This document shows positions 16,486-24,753 of a stretch of 64,000 bases of DNA, in pieces. The stretch comes from Pseudomonas sp. VD-NE ins (GTDB lineage: Bacteria; Pseudomonadota; Gammaproteobacteria; Pseudomonadales; Pseudomonadaceae). How positions within the stretch are numbered: position 1 is the first letter of the stretch; the number at the start of each line of letters is the position of its first letter. Below the pieces are notes generated by a model that searched no databases, had not been told where the DNA came from, and was given only the letters and a program-made list of their open reading frames with translations. The translations under genes were made by a program, and so were the position numbers. The stretch spans positions 2,685,001 to 2,749,000 of the forward strand of contig NZ_CP134772.1 in NCBI RefSeq assembly GCF_031882575.1. The letters are read 5' to 3'.

Positions 16486-16587
16486 GATCGTTCCCACGCT
16501 CCGCGTGGGAATGCCTCTAGGGACGCTCTGCGTCCAGTGACGCGGAGCGTCACGGGCTGCATTCCCACGCAGAGCGTGGGAACGATC
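16486..16587. repeat. REP-like palindrome (TTCCCACGCTCCGCGTGGGAATGC class)
   Basis: GATCGTTCCCACGCTCCGCG at the left end is mirrored by the right end (16568-16587), and an inner hairpin, GGACGCTCTGCGTCC, is mirrored by TGACGCGGAGCGTCA. This is a different palindrome family from the GTGGGAGCGAGC elements. It lies just downstream of phnX and may shield or end its transcript. Confidence 0.85.
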
Positions 16588-16605
16588 AGGGGTAAGGGGG
16601 ATGCG

Positions 16606-17433
16606 TCAGCAAACTTGCGGGGTTTCGCCCCGGGCCAGACGCGCATTGATGTCGTCAATCACTTCCGGCAGCTCGGCGATGGTGTCAATTAGATAATGCG
16701 GGCGCGAAGGCGCGAACATCTTGCCGATCCGCGCACGTTCTTCCGCCAGTCGATCCAACGGCAGCGCCTTGTATTGCTCGTAGGTCAGGCCCAGCGCATT
16801 GCCGGAGCAAGTCAACGCCACCGTCCACATACCGGCGGCGCGCCCTTCGAGAATCCCCGGCCAGGTGTCATCGACCTTTACGCACGCCGCCACGTCATCA
16901 ATGCCCAGAGCAATCACGTTGGCCAGCGCCTGCGCCGGATATGGCCGGCCGTTGGGCACTTCATCGGTGGCGACGACATGGTCAGCGACGTAGCCATTTT
17001 CTCGCGCCAGTTCGACGACCTTGGCCATCACCACCGCCGGATAACCCGAGCAGGAGCCGATTTTCAAACCCTTGTCGCGCAATGCTGCAATGGCTTCGAG
17101 CGCGCCGGGAATCAACGCCGAATGCAGGGCGATTTTTTCGATCTGCAACGGCATGAAGCGCTCGTAGATTGCCGTGACATCGTCGTCACTCGGCAAGCGA
17201 TCAAACGCTGCACGATAGCGCTCAGCGATCTGCGGCAGGTTGCACAGGGTGCGAATGTGATCCCACTTGCCCATGCCCATCGGCCCGCGCGCTTCTTCCA
17301 GCGACACGGTGACGCCAAACTCGGCAAAGGCTTCGACGAAAATCTGCGTCGGTGCAAACGAGCCGAAATCGACAACGGTGCCGGCCCAGTCGAGGATCGC
17401 GGCTTGCAGGTGAGTCGGTTGTTGGTACTGCAT
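16606..17433 (-). CDS. phnX: phosphonoacetaldehyde hydrolase (phosphonatase)
   Basis: A 275-residue HAD-superfamily enzyme that cleaves phosphonoacetaldehyde to acetaldehyde and phosphate. The nucleophile is D15 in [14 protein letters not shown]. The cap-domain Schiff-base lysine that defines PhnX is K56 in [10 protein letters not shown]. Later motifs are [12 protein letters not shown] and [11 protein letters not shown] (metal-binding Asp pair). ATG 17433 was chosen over TTG 17439 because GGAG lies 8 bases upstream; the resulting length is normal. It is separated from the next upstream gene, a LysR regulator, by 74 bp. phnW (2-AEP transaminase), the usual partner, is not in the window. Confidence 0.94.
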   Translation of the reverse strand: MQYQQPTHLQAAILDWAGTVVDFGSFAPTQIFVEAFAEFGVTVSLEEARGPMGMGKWDHIRTLCNLPQIAERYRAAFDRLPSDDDVTAIYERFMPLQIEKIALHSALIPGALEAIAALRDKGLKIGSCSGYPAVVMAKVVELARENGYVADHVVATDEVPNGRPYPAQALANVIALGIDDVAACVKVDDTWPGILEGRAAGMWTVALTCSGNALGLTYEQYKALPLDRLAEERARIGKMFAPSRPHYLIDTIAELPEVIDDINARLARGETPQVC

Positions 17434-17507
17434 GGTCAATCTCCGTTTTCAGGTACGCGTGGGCCGTCCCTCGGCAATGAGGTAGGCGGTTCAAGGGTCA
17501 GTGCTGA

Positions 17508-18377
17508 TCAGGTCAGCGGTGGATTCGCATCAAACAGTTCGGCAATCACTGGCCGGTTCCGGCGGATACCGAGGCAGCACAGGTGGTATTCGATAAAGAA
17601 CGGGTGATCGACAAAGGTGATCGGCGTGGTGCCGGGTGTTTCGGCGTACTCGACGGCCGAGACAAAACCGATGCCGATGCCTTTGACGATCGCGTGGACG
17701 ATGGCTTCGCGGCTGTTGAGTTGCATGACGCAATCGAGCTCGATATCGAGGCGCTTGCAGCTTTCTTCCACCAGTTGCCGGGTGCGCGCACTTTTCTCGC
17801 GCATCACCCATTTTTCGCCGCTGATTTCACTGATGTGTACCTGCGCCTGACTGGCCCACGGATGGTCATCGCGGACCACGGCGATGATTGGATAACGGTG
17901 ATACAGCCGCGTATGGAAGCGCTCATCGAATTCCGACAAGGCCAGGATCGCTACGTCGATATCAAAGTTGAACAGCCGCGCCAGGGTGTCCTTTTCCGAG
18001 GAAAACGAAGTTTCCAGTTCGATATCCGGATGTCGCTGCATCAGCTCGTAGGTCAGGTTCATCGCGATCGGCGGCGACACCGCGCCGAGGCGCAGCATAC
18101 CGGTTTTGCGTTGTTTGAAACTCTGCAGCAGTTGCACCGCTTCATCCTCCTGACCGAACAGGCCCTGAGTGATCGCGTAGAGCTTGTGCCCGGCGGCGCT
18201 CATTTCGATGTAGCGGCCACGGCGATGGAACAGCTCGACCGAGAAAGTGTTCTCCAGTGCGTTGACCTGTTCGCTGACGGTCGGCTGACCGACGCTGAGG
18301 TACTCCGCCGCGAGGGTAAAACTGCCGGTCTTGGCCACCGCATGAAACGAACGCAACCACTTGTGATACTGGTACAT
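17508..18377 (-). CDS. LysR-type regulator in the phosphonate cluster
   Basis: A 289-residue LTTR. Residues 1-60 are the winged helix-turn-helix (WLRSFHAVAKTGSFTLAAEYLSVGQPTVSEQVNALE) and residues about 90-285 the substrate-binding-like effector domain. ATG 18377 (MYQYHKW) is preferred to an upstream start that adds 14 residues not seen in LTTRs. It lies between the OPA-type permease and phnX on the same strand, with 10 and 74 bp gaps, so it is co-transcribed and likely controls the cluster in response to a phosphonate such as 2-AEP or phosphonoacetaldehyde. The effector is inference. Confidence 0.88.
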   Translation of the reverse strand: MYQYHKWLRSFHAVAKTGSFTLAAEYLSVGQPTVSEQVNALENTFSVELFHRRGRYIEMSAAGHKLYAITQGLFGQEDEAVQLLQSFKQRKTGMLRLGAVSPPIAMNLTYELMQRHPDIELETSFSSEKDTLARLFNFDIDVAILALSEFDERFHTRLYHRYPIIAVVRDDHPWASQAQVHISEISGEKWVMREKSARTRQLVEESCKRLDIELDCVMQLNSREAIVHAIVKGIGIGFVSAVEYAETPGTTPITFVDHPFFIEYHLCCLGIRRNRPVIAELFDANPPLT

Positions 18378-18387
18378 GCAAGTCCCG

Positions 18388-19683
18388 TCAGCGTCGAATG
18401 AACAATGCCACTGCCGCACTGCACAGGCAGGCGCTGGTGACCACTATGAAGATCAGAGACGTATTTGCCGTGGTGTCAAGCAGACGCCCGATCAGTGGCT
18501 CGGCCAATCCGGCGAACAGGTACGAGGAAAAGTTCATGATCCCGGTCGCGGTGCCGGCACGTTTGGCGCCAACCAGATCCGGGCACAGCGCCCAGAAACT
18601 CGAGGCCGGGCCGTAGACGAAGAAGCCGCAAAGGAACAACGCGATCAGGCCGATGACACTGTGTGGCGGCAGGCTCCACATCCACAGGCTGGTAGCAGCA
18701 CCCAGCACCATATAGAGCATGATCGCCAGGTAACGCTTGGAACCGAACAGCTTGTCCGACACCCAGCCGTTGCTCAATGCGCCAACCGCCATGCCGACGG
18801 GGAGGGCGACGGTGATCCATTTCGGGTCGACCATGCTGTCGCCGCTTTTCCAGTTGGCGCCGAGAAAGTGCACCGGCACCCAGACGATCAAGCCGTAGCG
18901 CGCCGCGTTCTGAAAGCCCAATGACAGCGCGGCGATCAGCAGACGTGGGTTCCTCAGCACCGCTTTATAGCGTTGAGCCGAGGACTCGACTTCGCCATGT
19001 GCGGCCTCCTGATGTTTGTCGTCAGCGTTGGCCACACCGGTATCACCCACGGGCTCGAAGCCCAGATCCTGCGGGCGTTCGCGGGCAACCAGATAGAAAA
19101 TGATCCCGCCGGCAAGCATCAGCAGCACCGGCAAACGGAAGATCCAGCGCCATTCCAGTTGCAGCACTTCGAGCACGACTATAGAGGTGACGTACGACAG
19201 AATCGACGCGCAACCGGCGGCGAAGGTGTAGAAGCCGTAGACCTTGCCGCGCTCGCCCGCCGCCCACCAATTGGCAATCAGCCGCCCGCCCGGCGCCCAG
19301 CCCAGTGCCTGAAAGTAGCCGTTGACGCCCCACGGCAGAATCAGACTGGTGAAACCACCGGCAAAACTGGTCACCCAGTTGGCACCGCACGACAACACCG
19401 CGCCGAGGGTCATGATGCGCCGACCACCGAATTTGTCGGCGAGGTTGCCATTGATGGCCTGACCAATCGCGTAGGCCCAGAGCATCGCCGCAGAAGCCCA
19501 GCCGAGGGTTTCCTTGCTCAGGCCGAACTCGGCCTGAATCCCCGGAATGGCAAAACCGAAGGTCTGCCGACCGGTGTAGAAAAACAGGTAACAGAACATC
19601 GCCGCCAGCAGCATGCGCCACTGGGCGACCCGGAACGAGGCAGAACGGACGGCGAGACCAGGCATGGTTTGGGCACGATTCAT
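18388..19683 (-). CDS. MFS permease, organophosphate:phosphate antiporter (OPA/GlpT/UhpT) type
   Basis: A 431-residue, twelve-helix inner-membrane protein. FYTGRQTFGFAIPG near residue 40, GQAINGNLADKFGGRR near 85 and QALGWAPGGRLIANWWAAGERGK near 125 are typical of the GlpT/UhpT/UhpC branch, whose members exchange organophosphates for phosphate. The arginine-bearing helices suit a phosphorylated anion. It sits 10 bp upstream of the LysR gene and two genes from phnX; OPA-type permeases have been linked to aminoethylphosphonate uptake in other proteobacteria. A C2 phosphonate is therefore the likely cargo, by inference. The cluster would then own two import routes, this one and PhnCDE. Confidence 0.82.
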   Translation of the reverse strand: MNRAQTMPGLAVRSASFRVAQWRMLLAAMFCYLFFYTGRQTFGFAIPGIQAEFGLSKETLGWASAAMLWAYAIGQAINGNLADKFGGRRIMTLGAVLSCGANWVTSFAGGFTSLILPWGVNGYFQALGWAPGGRLIANWWAAGERGKVYGFYTFAAGCASILSYVTSIVVLEVLQLEWRWIFRLPVLLMLAGGIIFYLVARERPQDLGFEPVGDTGVANADDKHQEAAHGEVESSAQRYKAVLRNPRLLIAALSLGFQNAARYGLIVWVPVHFLGANWKSGDSMVDPKWITVALPVGMAVGALSNGWVSDKLFGSKRYLAIMLYMVLGAATSLWMWSLPPHSVIGLIALFLCGFFVYGPASSFWALCPDLVGAKRAGTATGIMNFSSYLFAGLAEPLIGRLLDTTANTSLIFIVVTSACLCSAAVALFIRR

Positions 19684-19814
19684 GATCTTTTCCTTATTGT
19701 TGTGGAGTCCCGTCGTTTGTCGTCGGCGGGTGCACTCTTTTTCGGTGCGTCAGGAAATCACCGCAGCGTTGTACGCCGCCGGCTGTGCTTGGGTCGTTCA
19801 GTTTTCGGGCGACG

Positions 19815-20906
19815 TCAGGCGGCTTGCGAACCGATGAAGTTCTTGCCGCGGGCGCCCTGCATCGCGAGCTGGATGATGGCTTCGGCGTCCTTGGCCGAGA
19901 CGCCGTAATCGGCAAACTCGGTCTTCACCCCGAGGCTGTGCAGGAACTCGCGCAACTGCTGCTGGGCTTTGCCCAGGTCCGCGCCGAACAACCGTTGCAA
20001 GGTGCGGTCACGAGTGGCGTCATGGCCCCAGGCCAAACCCAATACAAGCGGCAAGGTGAAGGAGCAGGCGATGCCGTGGGGCAAGCCGTGACGCAAGGTC
20101 ATCTCATAGGAGATCGAATGCGCCAGCGCGGTTTTGGTGTTGGAAAACGCTAGCCCGGCCTTGAGCGCAGCGAGCGCCATGCGGCTGCGCAAGTCGTGAC
20201 TGGAGAGGTCTTTGTGCAGGCGCGGCAGGCATTCGAGAATGTCCTCGATCGCGGAAATCGCGAAGGTGTCCGAGACCGGGTTGGCGTTCACGTTCCAGAT
20301 CGCCTCCAGCGCGTGGGACAGTGCATCGAGACCGGTGGACACGGTGACACTGGCCGGCACGGTGAGCATCAGTTGCGGATCGATGATCGCCACGCGAGGC
20401 CAGGTGCAATCCAGATGCAGCGAATATTTCTTCTGGCTGGCGCTGTCCCAGATCGTCGCCCACGGCGTGACTTCGCTGCCAGTGCCGGCGGTCGTCGGTG
20501 CGGCGATCAGTTGTTTGCAACGGGCCGGGGTGAACGGTTTGCCGCTGGACAGCAGGCTCAACAGTTCATCGAAGCGGCCGGATTCGGTGCCGACGATCAA
20601 CGCCTTGGCGGTATCGATGACGCTGCCGCCACCCACGGCGAGAACCACGTCACAGTCGCCGGCGTGCTGCCAGAAATGCTCGTAAGTGCTGCGCAGATGG
20701 GCGACGTCGGGGTTGGGCTGGACGTCTTCGACAATGTAGATCAGGCGCTCGCCGAGCAAGCGTTGCAGACGGTCCACCAAGCCCAACCCTCGGGCTTCAG
20801 GAAAGGTCACAAGGGCGACGGTCTGCTGCTCGGTGATGGCGGCGAGGTCTTGCAGGCTGCCCCAGCCGAAGCGGGTATCGACGGGGTTCTGAAAACGGGC
20901 AGTCAT
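19815..20906 (-). CDS. iron-type alcohol dehydrogenase, probable phosphonoacetaldehyde reductase
   Basis: A 363-residue group III (iron-containing) alcohol dehydrogenase. The nucleotide loop VLAVGGGSVIDTAKAL, APTTAGTGSEVTPWA, and metal ligands in GLDALSHALEAIW and LRHGLPHGIACSF follow the family order. Relatives in phosphonate pathways (PhpC type) interconvert phosphonoacetaldehyde and 2-hydroxyethylphosphonate. Placement between the OPA permease and phnE, with phnX nearby, fits that substrate. In a catabolic setting it could oxidise hydroxyethylphosphonate to feed PhnX, or work as a safety valve in the other direction. ATG 20906 was chosen over an upstream start 20 codons earlier. Direction and substrate are unproven. 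Confidence 0.8.
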   Translation of the reverse strand: MTARFQNPVDTRFGWGSLQDLAAITEQQTVALVTFPEARGLGLVDRLQRLLGERLIYIVEDVQPNPDVAHLRSTYEHFWQHAGDCDVVLAVGGGSVIDTAKALIVGTESGRFDELLSLLSSGKPFTPARCKQLIAAPTTAGTGSEVTPWATIWDSASQKKYSLHLDCTWPRVAIIDPQLMLTVPASVTVSTGLDALSHALEAIWNVNANPVSDTFAISAIEDILECLPRLHKDLSSHDLRSRMALAALKAGLAFSNTKTALAHSISYEMTLRHGLPHGIACSFTLPLVLGLAWGHDATRDRTLQRLFGADLGKAQQQLREFLHSLGVKTEFADYGVSAKDAEAIIQLAMQGARGKNFIGSQAA

Positions 20907-21015
20907 GGTGAATCCTTCTTGTTGTTGTCGTGTGGCCACATACTCGATGGCGGCCGACAACGGCACAAATCGATAAATCCCAGGTTTGAATCGGCTGAAC
21001 CGATAACAGCGGCGG

Positions 21016-21834
21016 TTAGTGTGTTGAACCGCTCTGGATGGCGGCGCGCAGTCGACTTGATACGGCGTCGGCGACGATCACCATGAAAGTGATGACGATG
21101 ATGCAGGTCGCGGTTTCCTGATATTTGAACAGCTTGAGACTGCTCACCAGCTCGAACCCCAAACCGCCGGCACCGACCATGCCCAGCACGGTGGCCGAGC
21201 GCAGATTGACTTCGAAGCGGTACAGAATCACCGCAATCCACGCCGTGATGACCTGCGGTAAAACGCCAAACACGATCACCTGCAGCGGCCGGGCACCGGT
21301 CGCTTGCAGCGCTTCGATCGGGCCTTGGTCGATCTCTTCGATGCTTTCGGCGAAGAACTTGCCGAGCATGCCCAGGCCATGCAGCGCTAGCGCCAACACG
21401 CCGGGGAACGGCCCGAGGCCGACCGCCGAAACGAAGATCAGCGCGAGGATCAGTTCGTTGATGCTGCGGGTGAAATTCAGCGCCTGACGAGTGGCGTGAA
21501 ACAGCCAGCGGTTGCGGCTCAGATTGCGTGCCGCGAGAAACGACAGCGGAATCGCCAACAACACGCCAAGCAAGGTGCCCCAGATGGCGATTTGCAGGGT
21601 TTCCACTGCCGGCGCCAGCAGGCGCGGGAGGATGCTCAGGTCCGGCGGAAAGGTACGCGAGAGAAAGTCGCCGATCTGCGGCAACCCGGCGGCCAGTTCA
21701 CCGAGGCTCAGTTGCGCGCCTTGGGCGCTCCAGTTCAGCGTCCACAACACGATCAGGACGACGGCGCCGGTGGTCAGCCAACTGCGCGGGCCACGGGGAC
21801 GATCGCCGACCCACTGGTAGTTTTGCGATTGCAT
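21016..21834 (-). CDS. phnE: phosphonate ABC transporter permease
   Basis: A 272-residue inner-membrane permease of the PhnE type with about six membrane segments. ETLQIAIWGTLLGVLLAIPLSFLAARN starts the transport domain, and EAIEEIDQGP-like sequence (ESIEEIDQGPIEALQATGA) is the EAA loop that contacts the PhnC ATPase. It starts 2 bp after the phnC stop, so the two are co-translated. A 109-bp gap separates it from the downstream dehydrogenase gene. It would move phosphonates or phosphite across the inner membrane. Confidence 0.93.
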   Translation of the reverse strand: MQSQNYQWVGDRPRGPRSWLTTGAVVLIVLWTLNWSAQGAQLSLGELAAGLPQIGDFLSRTFPPDLSILPRLLAPAVETLQIAIWGTLLGVLLAIPLSFLAARNLSRNRWLFHATRQALNFTRSINELILALIFVSAVGLGPFPGVLALALHGLGMLGKFFAESIEEIDQGPIEALQATGARPLQVIVFGVLPQVITAWIAVILYRFEVNLRSATVLGMVGAGGLGFELVSSLKLFKYQETATCIIVITFMVIVADAVSSRLRAAIQSGSTH

Positions 21835-21836
21835 GT

Positions 21837-22628
21837 TCAGGCCCTCGAGGCAGCGCGGTAGGACAGGGTGGGCGTCGGGAAGTCGGCGGAGGACTCTGTG
21901 GCTTGCCCCGGATAGATTCGCGCCAGATCGCCTTCAGTCATGCTCGATGCTTTGCCATCGAACACCAGGCTGCCGTTAGCGAGGCCGACCACGCGGTCGC
22001 CAAACTCACGGGCGTATTCGACCTGATGCAGATTGCACAGCACGGTGATGCCCAGTTCGCGGGTGGCGTCGCGCAGGTACTGCAACACCAGTCGCGCGGT
22101 TTTCGGGTCGAGGCTGGCAATCGGTTCATCGGCCAGAATCACCTTCGGCCGTTGCGCCAGGGCGCGGGCGATGCCAACGCGCTGCTTCTGCCCGCCAGAC
22201 AATGAATCGGTGCGCTCACCGGCCTTGTGCGCCAGTTCGACGCGCTCCAGACATTGCATGGCCAGCGCCACATCGTCACGGCGGAACAGTTGCAGAATCG
22301 AGGCGAGGGTGCCGACGGAACCGAGGCGGCCGGTCAGCACGTTCTTCAGCACGCTCAGGCGCGGCACGACGTTGTGGTGCTGAAAAATCATCGCCACTTC
22401 GCGGCGCAGAACGCTGGTATCAGGGCAGGCGAGGGCATCGATGCCCGCCACGTTCAACGTGCCGCTGTCGGCCTGCGCCAGACGATTGATGCAACGCAGC
22501 AGGGTCGATTTACCAGCGCCGGACTGACCGAGCACCACAACGAATTCCCCGGCACCCACCTCAAGGTCGATGCCGCGCAACACCGGGTTGCTGCCGTAGT
22601 GTTTGGTCAGTTGGCGGATGCTGATCAT
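21837..22628 (-). CDS. phnC: phosphonate ABC transporter ATP-binding protein
   Basis: A 263-residue ABC ATPase: Walker A GQSGAGKST at 34-42, MIFQHHNVVPRLSVLKNVLTGRLG (typical of PhnC), signature LSGGQKQRVGIARAL, and Walker B KVILADEPIASLD. It overlaps the phnD stop by 4 bp (22625-22628) and precedes phnE by 2 bp, giving a phnDCE order. It energises PhnE; cytosolic face of the inner membrane. Confidence 0.94.
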   Translation of the reverse strand: MISIRQLTKHYGSNPVLRGIDLEVGAGEFVVVLGQSGAGKSTLLRCINRLAQADSGTLNVAGIDALACPDTSVLRREVAMIFQHHNVVPRLSVLKNVLTGRLGSVGTLASILQLFRRDDVALAMQCLERVELAHKAGERTDSLSGGQKQRVGIARALAQRPKVILADEPIASLDPKTARLVLQYLRDATRELGITVLCNLHQVEYAREFGDRVVGLANGSLVFDGKASSMTEGDLARIYPGQATESSADFPTPTLSYRAASRA

Positions 22629-23491
22629 TTCATGCTCCGCAAATCGAGATCGAGCACCTTGGCGGTTTCGCGCACCACGTCGTAAGAGGCGTCGGTGGTC
22701 GGCTGGAAACCATTAAGCACGCCCTGATCACCCCACGGTACGTCTTTGATCGAGGCCAGCGCATCGGCGACTTTCTTCTTCAATTCCGGGTCGAGCGCCT
22801 TGCGCCAGACCATCGGCGATTCAGGGATCGGCTTGGAACTCCAGACGATTTCGAAGTCATCCTGCTTCACCACACCTTTGGCCACAGCGCTGGCGAAGAT
22901 GCGGTCAGCCACGGCTGCCGCGTCGACTTTCCTGTTCTCGACCGCGAGGATGCTGGCGTCGTGGGAGCCGGAGAAAATCACCCGTTTGAACAAGCTGTCC
23001 GGGGCAAAACCGGCTTGTTCCAGACCTGCTTTTGGGAACAGGTGACCAGACGCTGAACTCGGGTCGACGAATGCAAACGTATGCCCCTTGAGGTCGGCCA
23101 GCGAATGAATGCCGCTGTCCTTGCGCGCCAGAATCACGCTTTTGTAAGCGCTCTGACCGGTCTTCTTGGTCACTGCCACGGAGAACGCTTCAACGTCCGC
23201 CACTGAGGTCGCCAGCACATACGAGAACGGTCCGAGGTAGGCGACGTCGAGTTTGCCCGAGCGCAGCGCTTCGATGATGCCGTTGTAGTCGGTGGCCACG
23301 AACGGCACCACCGGCATGCCGATTTTGGCTTGCAGGTCGTCGAGCACTTGTTTGCTCGACTCGATCATGGCCTGGGAGTCTTCGGAGGGAATCAGGCCAA
23401 TGGTCAGTTTGTCCTTGGCCCAGACCTGGCTGGCACTCAGGGCAAGTACGGCAAGGCTGGCGACACGCAGAAACTGTTTGATTGTTTTCAT
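22625..23491 (-). CDS. phnD: phosphonate ABC transporter periplasmic binding protein
   Basis: A 288-residue secreted protein with a Sec signal peptide (MKTIKQFLRVASLAVLALSA, cleavage near VWAK). The mature region has the PhnD pattern: LTIGLIPSEDSQAMIE, FVATDYNGIIEALRSGKLDVAYLGPFSYV, and DPSSASGHLFPKAGLE. It binds phosphonates such as 2-AEP in the periplasm. It is the first gene of the minus-strand operon; its upstream region (23492-23600) is shared with a divergent LysR gene and contains a CTGTCACGTGACAG palindrome. Confidence 0.94.
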   Translation of the reverse strand: MKTIKQFLRVASLAVLALSASQVWAKDKLTIGLIPSEDSQAMIESSKQVLDDLQAKIGMPVVPFVATDYNGIIEALRSGKLDVAYLGPFSYVLATSVADVEAFSVAVTKKTGQSAYKSVILARKDSGIHSLADLKGHTFAFVDPSSASGHLFPKAGLEQAGFAPDSLFKRVIFSGSHDASILAVENRKVDAAAVADRIFASAVAKGVVKQDDFEIVWSSKPIPESPMVWRKALDPELKKKVADALASIKDVPWGDQGVLNGFQPTTDASYDVVRETAKVLDLDLRSMK

Positions 23492-23531
23492 GGCATTCCA
23501 CGGTGTGGTTGGGAGTTGCCACAGGCTAGGT

Positions 23532-23549
23532 CTGTCACGTGACAGTCAT
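23532..23549 (+). promoter_or_regulatory. degenerate Pho-box-like site within a 14-bp palindrome
   Basis: CTGTCAC-GTGA-CAGTCAT reads as two PhoB half-sites, each matching CTGTCAT at six of seven positions, with the normal 4-base spacer, oriented toward the LysR gene at 23601; CAATAT at 23560-23565 is a plausible -10. The left 14 bases (23532-23545, CTGTCACGTGACAG) are also a perfect palindrome, so a dimeric repressor is an alternative. The site lies in the 109-bp gap between phnD and the LysR gene. Confidence 0.45.
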
Positions 23550-23600
23550 TCAATCAATTCAATATGGGACACCGCAGCTAACTATTGATGGAGTCTATGG

Positions 23601-24458
23601 ATGTCGAGCGCCAAATTGCGGGCCTTTCTCGCTGTCGCCCGTCACGGCAGTTTCAGTGCCGGGGCGCGCGCGTCGGGCTTGAGCCAACCGACGTTGACCA
23701 CGCAAGTGCAGGCCCTTGAGCGTCAGCACAACGTCGAGCTGTTCCATCGGCGCGGGCGGCGCATCGAGTTGTCGGAGGTTGGGCGGCAGTTGCTGCCGAT
23801 CGCACAACGGATTGCCTTGCTGGAACTGGAAGCGCACAACCTGATGCGTGATTCCGGGCGGCTCGACAGTGGCCAGCTCAAGGTCGGTGCGGTGGGGCCG
23901 TTTCACGTGATCGAGATGGTCGACAGTTACCTGCAACAGCATCCGAATATCGATGTGTCGATCCGCGTCGGGAACTCGGCGCAAGTGCTGTCGGATCTGG
24001 AAAACTACGTGACCGACATCGCCGTGCTGGCCGGGCGTCAGGATGATCCGGCGTTGTGCGCGGTGCGCTATGCGCGACACGCAATCATCTTATTCGCGCA
24101 CCATGAGCATCCGCTGGCCAATCGTGGCAGTGTGCGGCTAGAGGAGTTGGAAGGGCAGCGGCTGCTGCAACGTGAACCCGGTTCGACCACGCGGCTGGTG
24201 CTGGAGCAGGCATTGCACGCGGCGCAGGTCAAACCGCGCATCGCCATGGAAATCGGCAGTCGTGAGGCATTGCGCGAAGCGGTGGTGCGTGGGCTCGGGT
24301 TGGGCGTGGTGTCGGAAGCGGAGTTCATTGCCGACCCGAATATCCGCACGATCAGAATCGAGGGCGAGGAGCTGTTTACGGAAACGTATTTGTATTGTCT
24401 GGCTGAGCGCCGTTCGAGTCGGCTCATTTCGTCGTTTTTTGATGCGGCGCTTGGCTGA
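23601..24458 (+). CDS. LysR-type regulator divergent from phnD
   Basis: A 285-residue LTTR with an N-terminal winged helix-turn-helix (LRAFLAVARHGSFSAGARASGLSQPTLTTQVQALE) and a substrate-binding-like effector domain (GQLKVGAVGPFHVIEMV; GLGLGVVSEAEF). The ATG has GGAG about 8 bases upstream. It diverges from the phnDCE operon and is a second LysR gene for this island, only moderately similar to the one at 17508. Both share an unusual FHRRGR(R/Y)IE stretch after the DNA-binding domain, so they may be distant paralogues. Likely controls phnDCE transcription. Confidence 0.88.
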   Translation: MSSAKLRAFLAVARHGSFSAGARASGLSQPTLTTQVQALERQHNVELFHRRGRRIELSEVGRQLLPIAQRIALLELEAHNLMRDSGRLDSGQLKVGAVGPFHVIEMVDSYLQQHPNIDVSIRVGNSAQVLSDLENYVTDIAVLAGRQDDPALCAVRYARHAIILFAHHEHPLANRGSVRLEELEGQRLLQREPGSTTRLVLEQALHAAQVKPRIAMEIGSREALREAVVRGLGLGVVSEAEFIADPNIRTIRIEGEELFTETYLYCLAERRSSRLISSFFDAALG

Positions 24459-24490
24459 AGATTTGCAATCTTCGGCGAGGCCTGGCTAAT

Positions 24491-24526
24491 ATACGATCCA
24501 TATACACATCGTATCGGATCCATATA
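24491..24526. promoter_or_regulatory. operator-like repeats overlapping the ParD-like start
   Basis: GATCCATATA occurs at 24495-24504 and again at 24517-24526, 22 bp apart (two helical turns). ATACGAT at 24491-24497 is inverted as ATCGTAT at 24508-24514. The right copy runs into the ATG of the ParD-like gene. Ribbon-helix-helix antitoxins commonly autoregulate through sites of this layout. Confidence 0.55.
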
Positions 24527-24753
24527 TGGGCATCGTAAAGATTTCAGAGGATATGCACGAGAACCTGCGTATCTCCAGCAACGCCCTCAGCCGCTCGATC
24601 AACGCGCAGGCCGAGCACTGGATGCGCATCGGCATGCTCGCCGAACTGCACCCCAACCTCGACCACAGCGCCATTTGCCGCTTGCTGATCCGCGCCGAAC
24701 AGAACGGCGGGCTGGATCTGCAACAACTGACTCAGGAAGCCGTCAGCGCATGA
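24526..24753 (+). CDS. ParD-like antitoxin-family protein
   Basis: A 75-residue protein beginning MGIVKISEDMHENLRISSNALSR, which reads as a ribbon-helix-helix segment, followed by SINAQAEHWMRIGMLAEL, the pattern of the ParD-like family (PF11903). These resemble antitoxins but often lack a ParE toxin. Here the next gene, overlapping by 4 bp (ATGA at 24750), is a methionine aminopeptidase rather than a toxin. A weak GGAT lies 7 bases before the start, and the operator repeats abut the ATG. Likely an autoregulating DNA-binding protein; any link to the aminopeptidase activity is unknown. Confidence 0.8.
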   Translation: MGIVKISEDMHENLRISSNALSRSINAQAEHWMRIGMLAELHPNLDHSAICRLLIRAEQNGGLDLQQLTQEAVSA

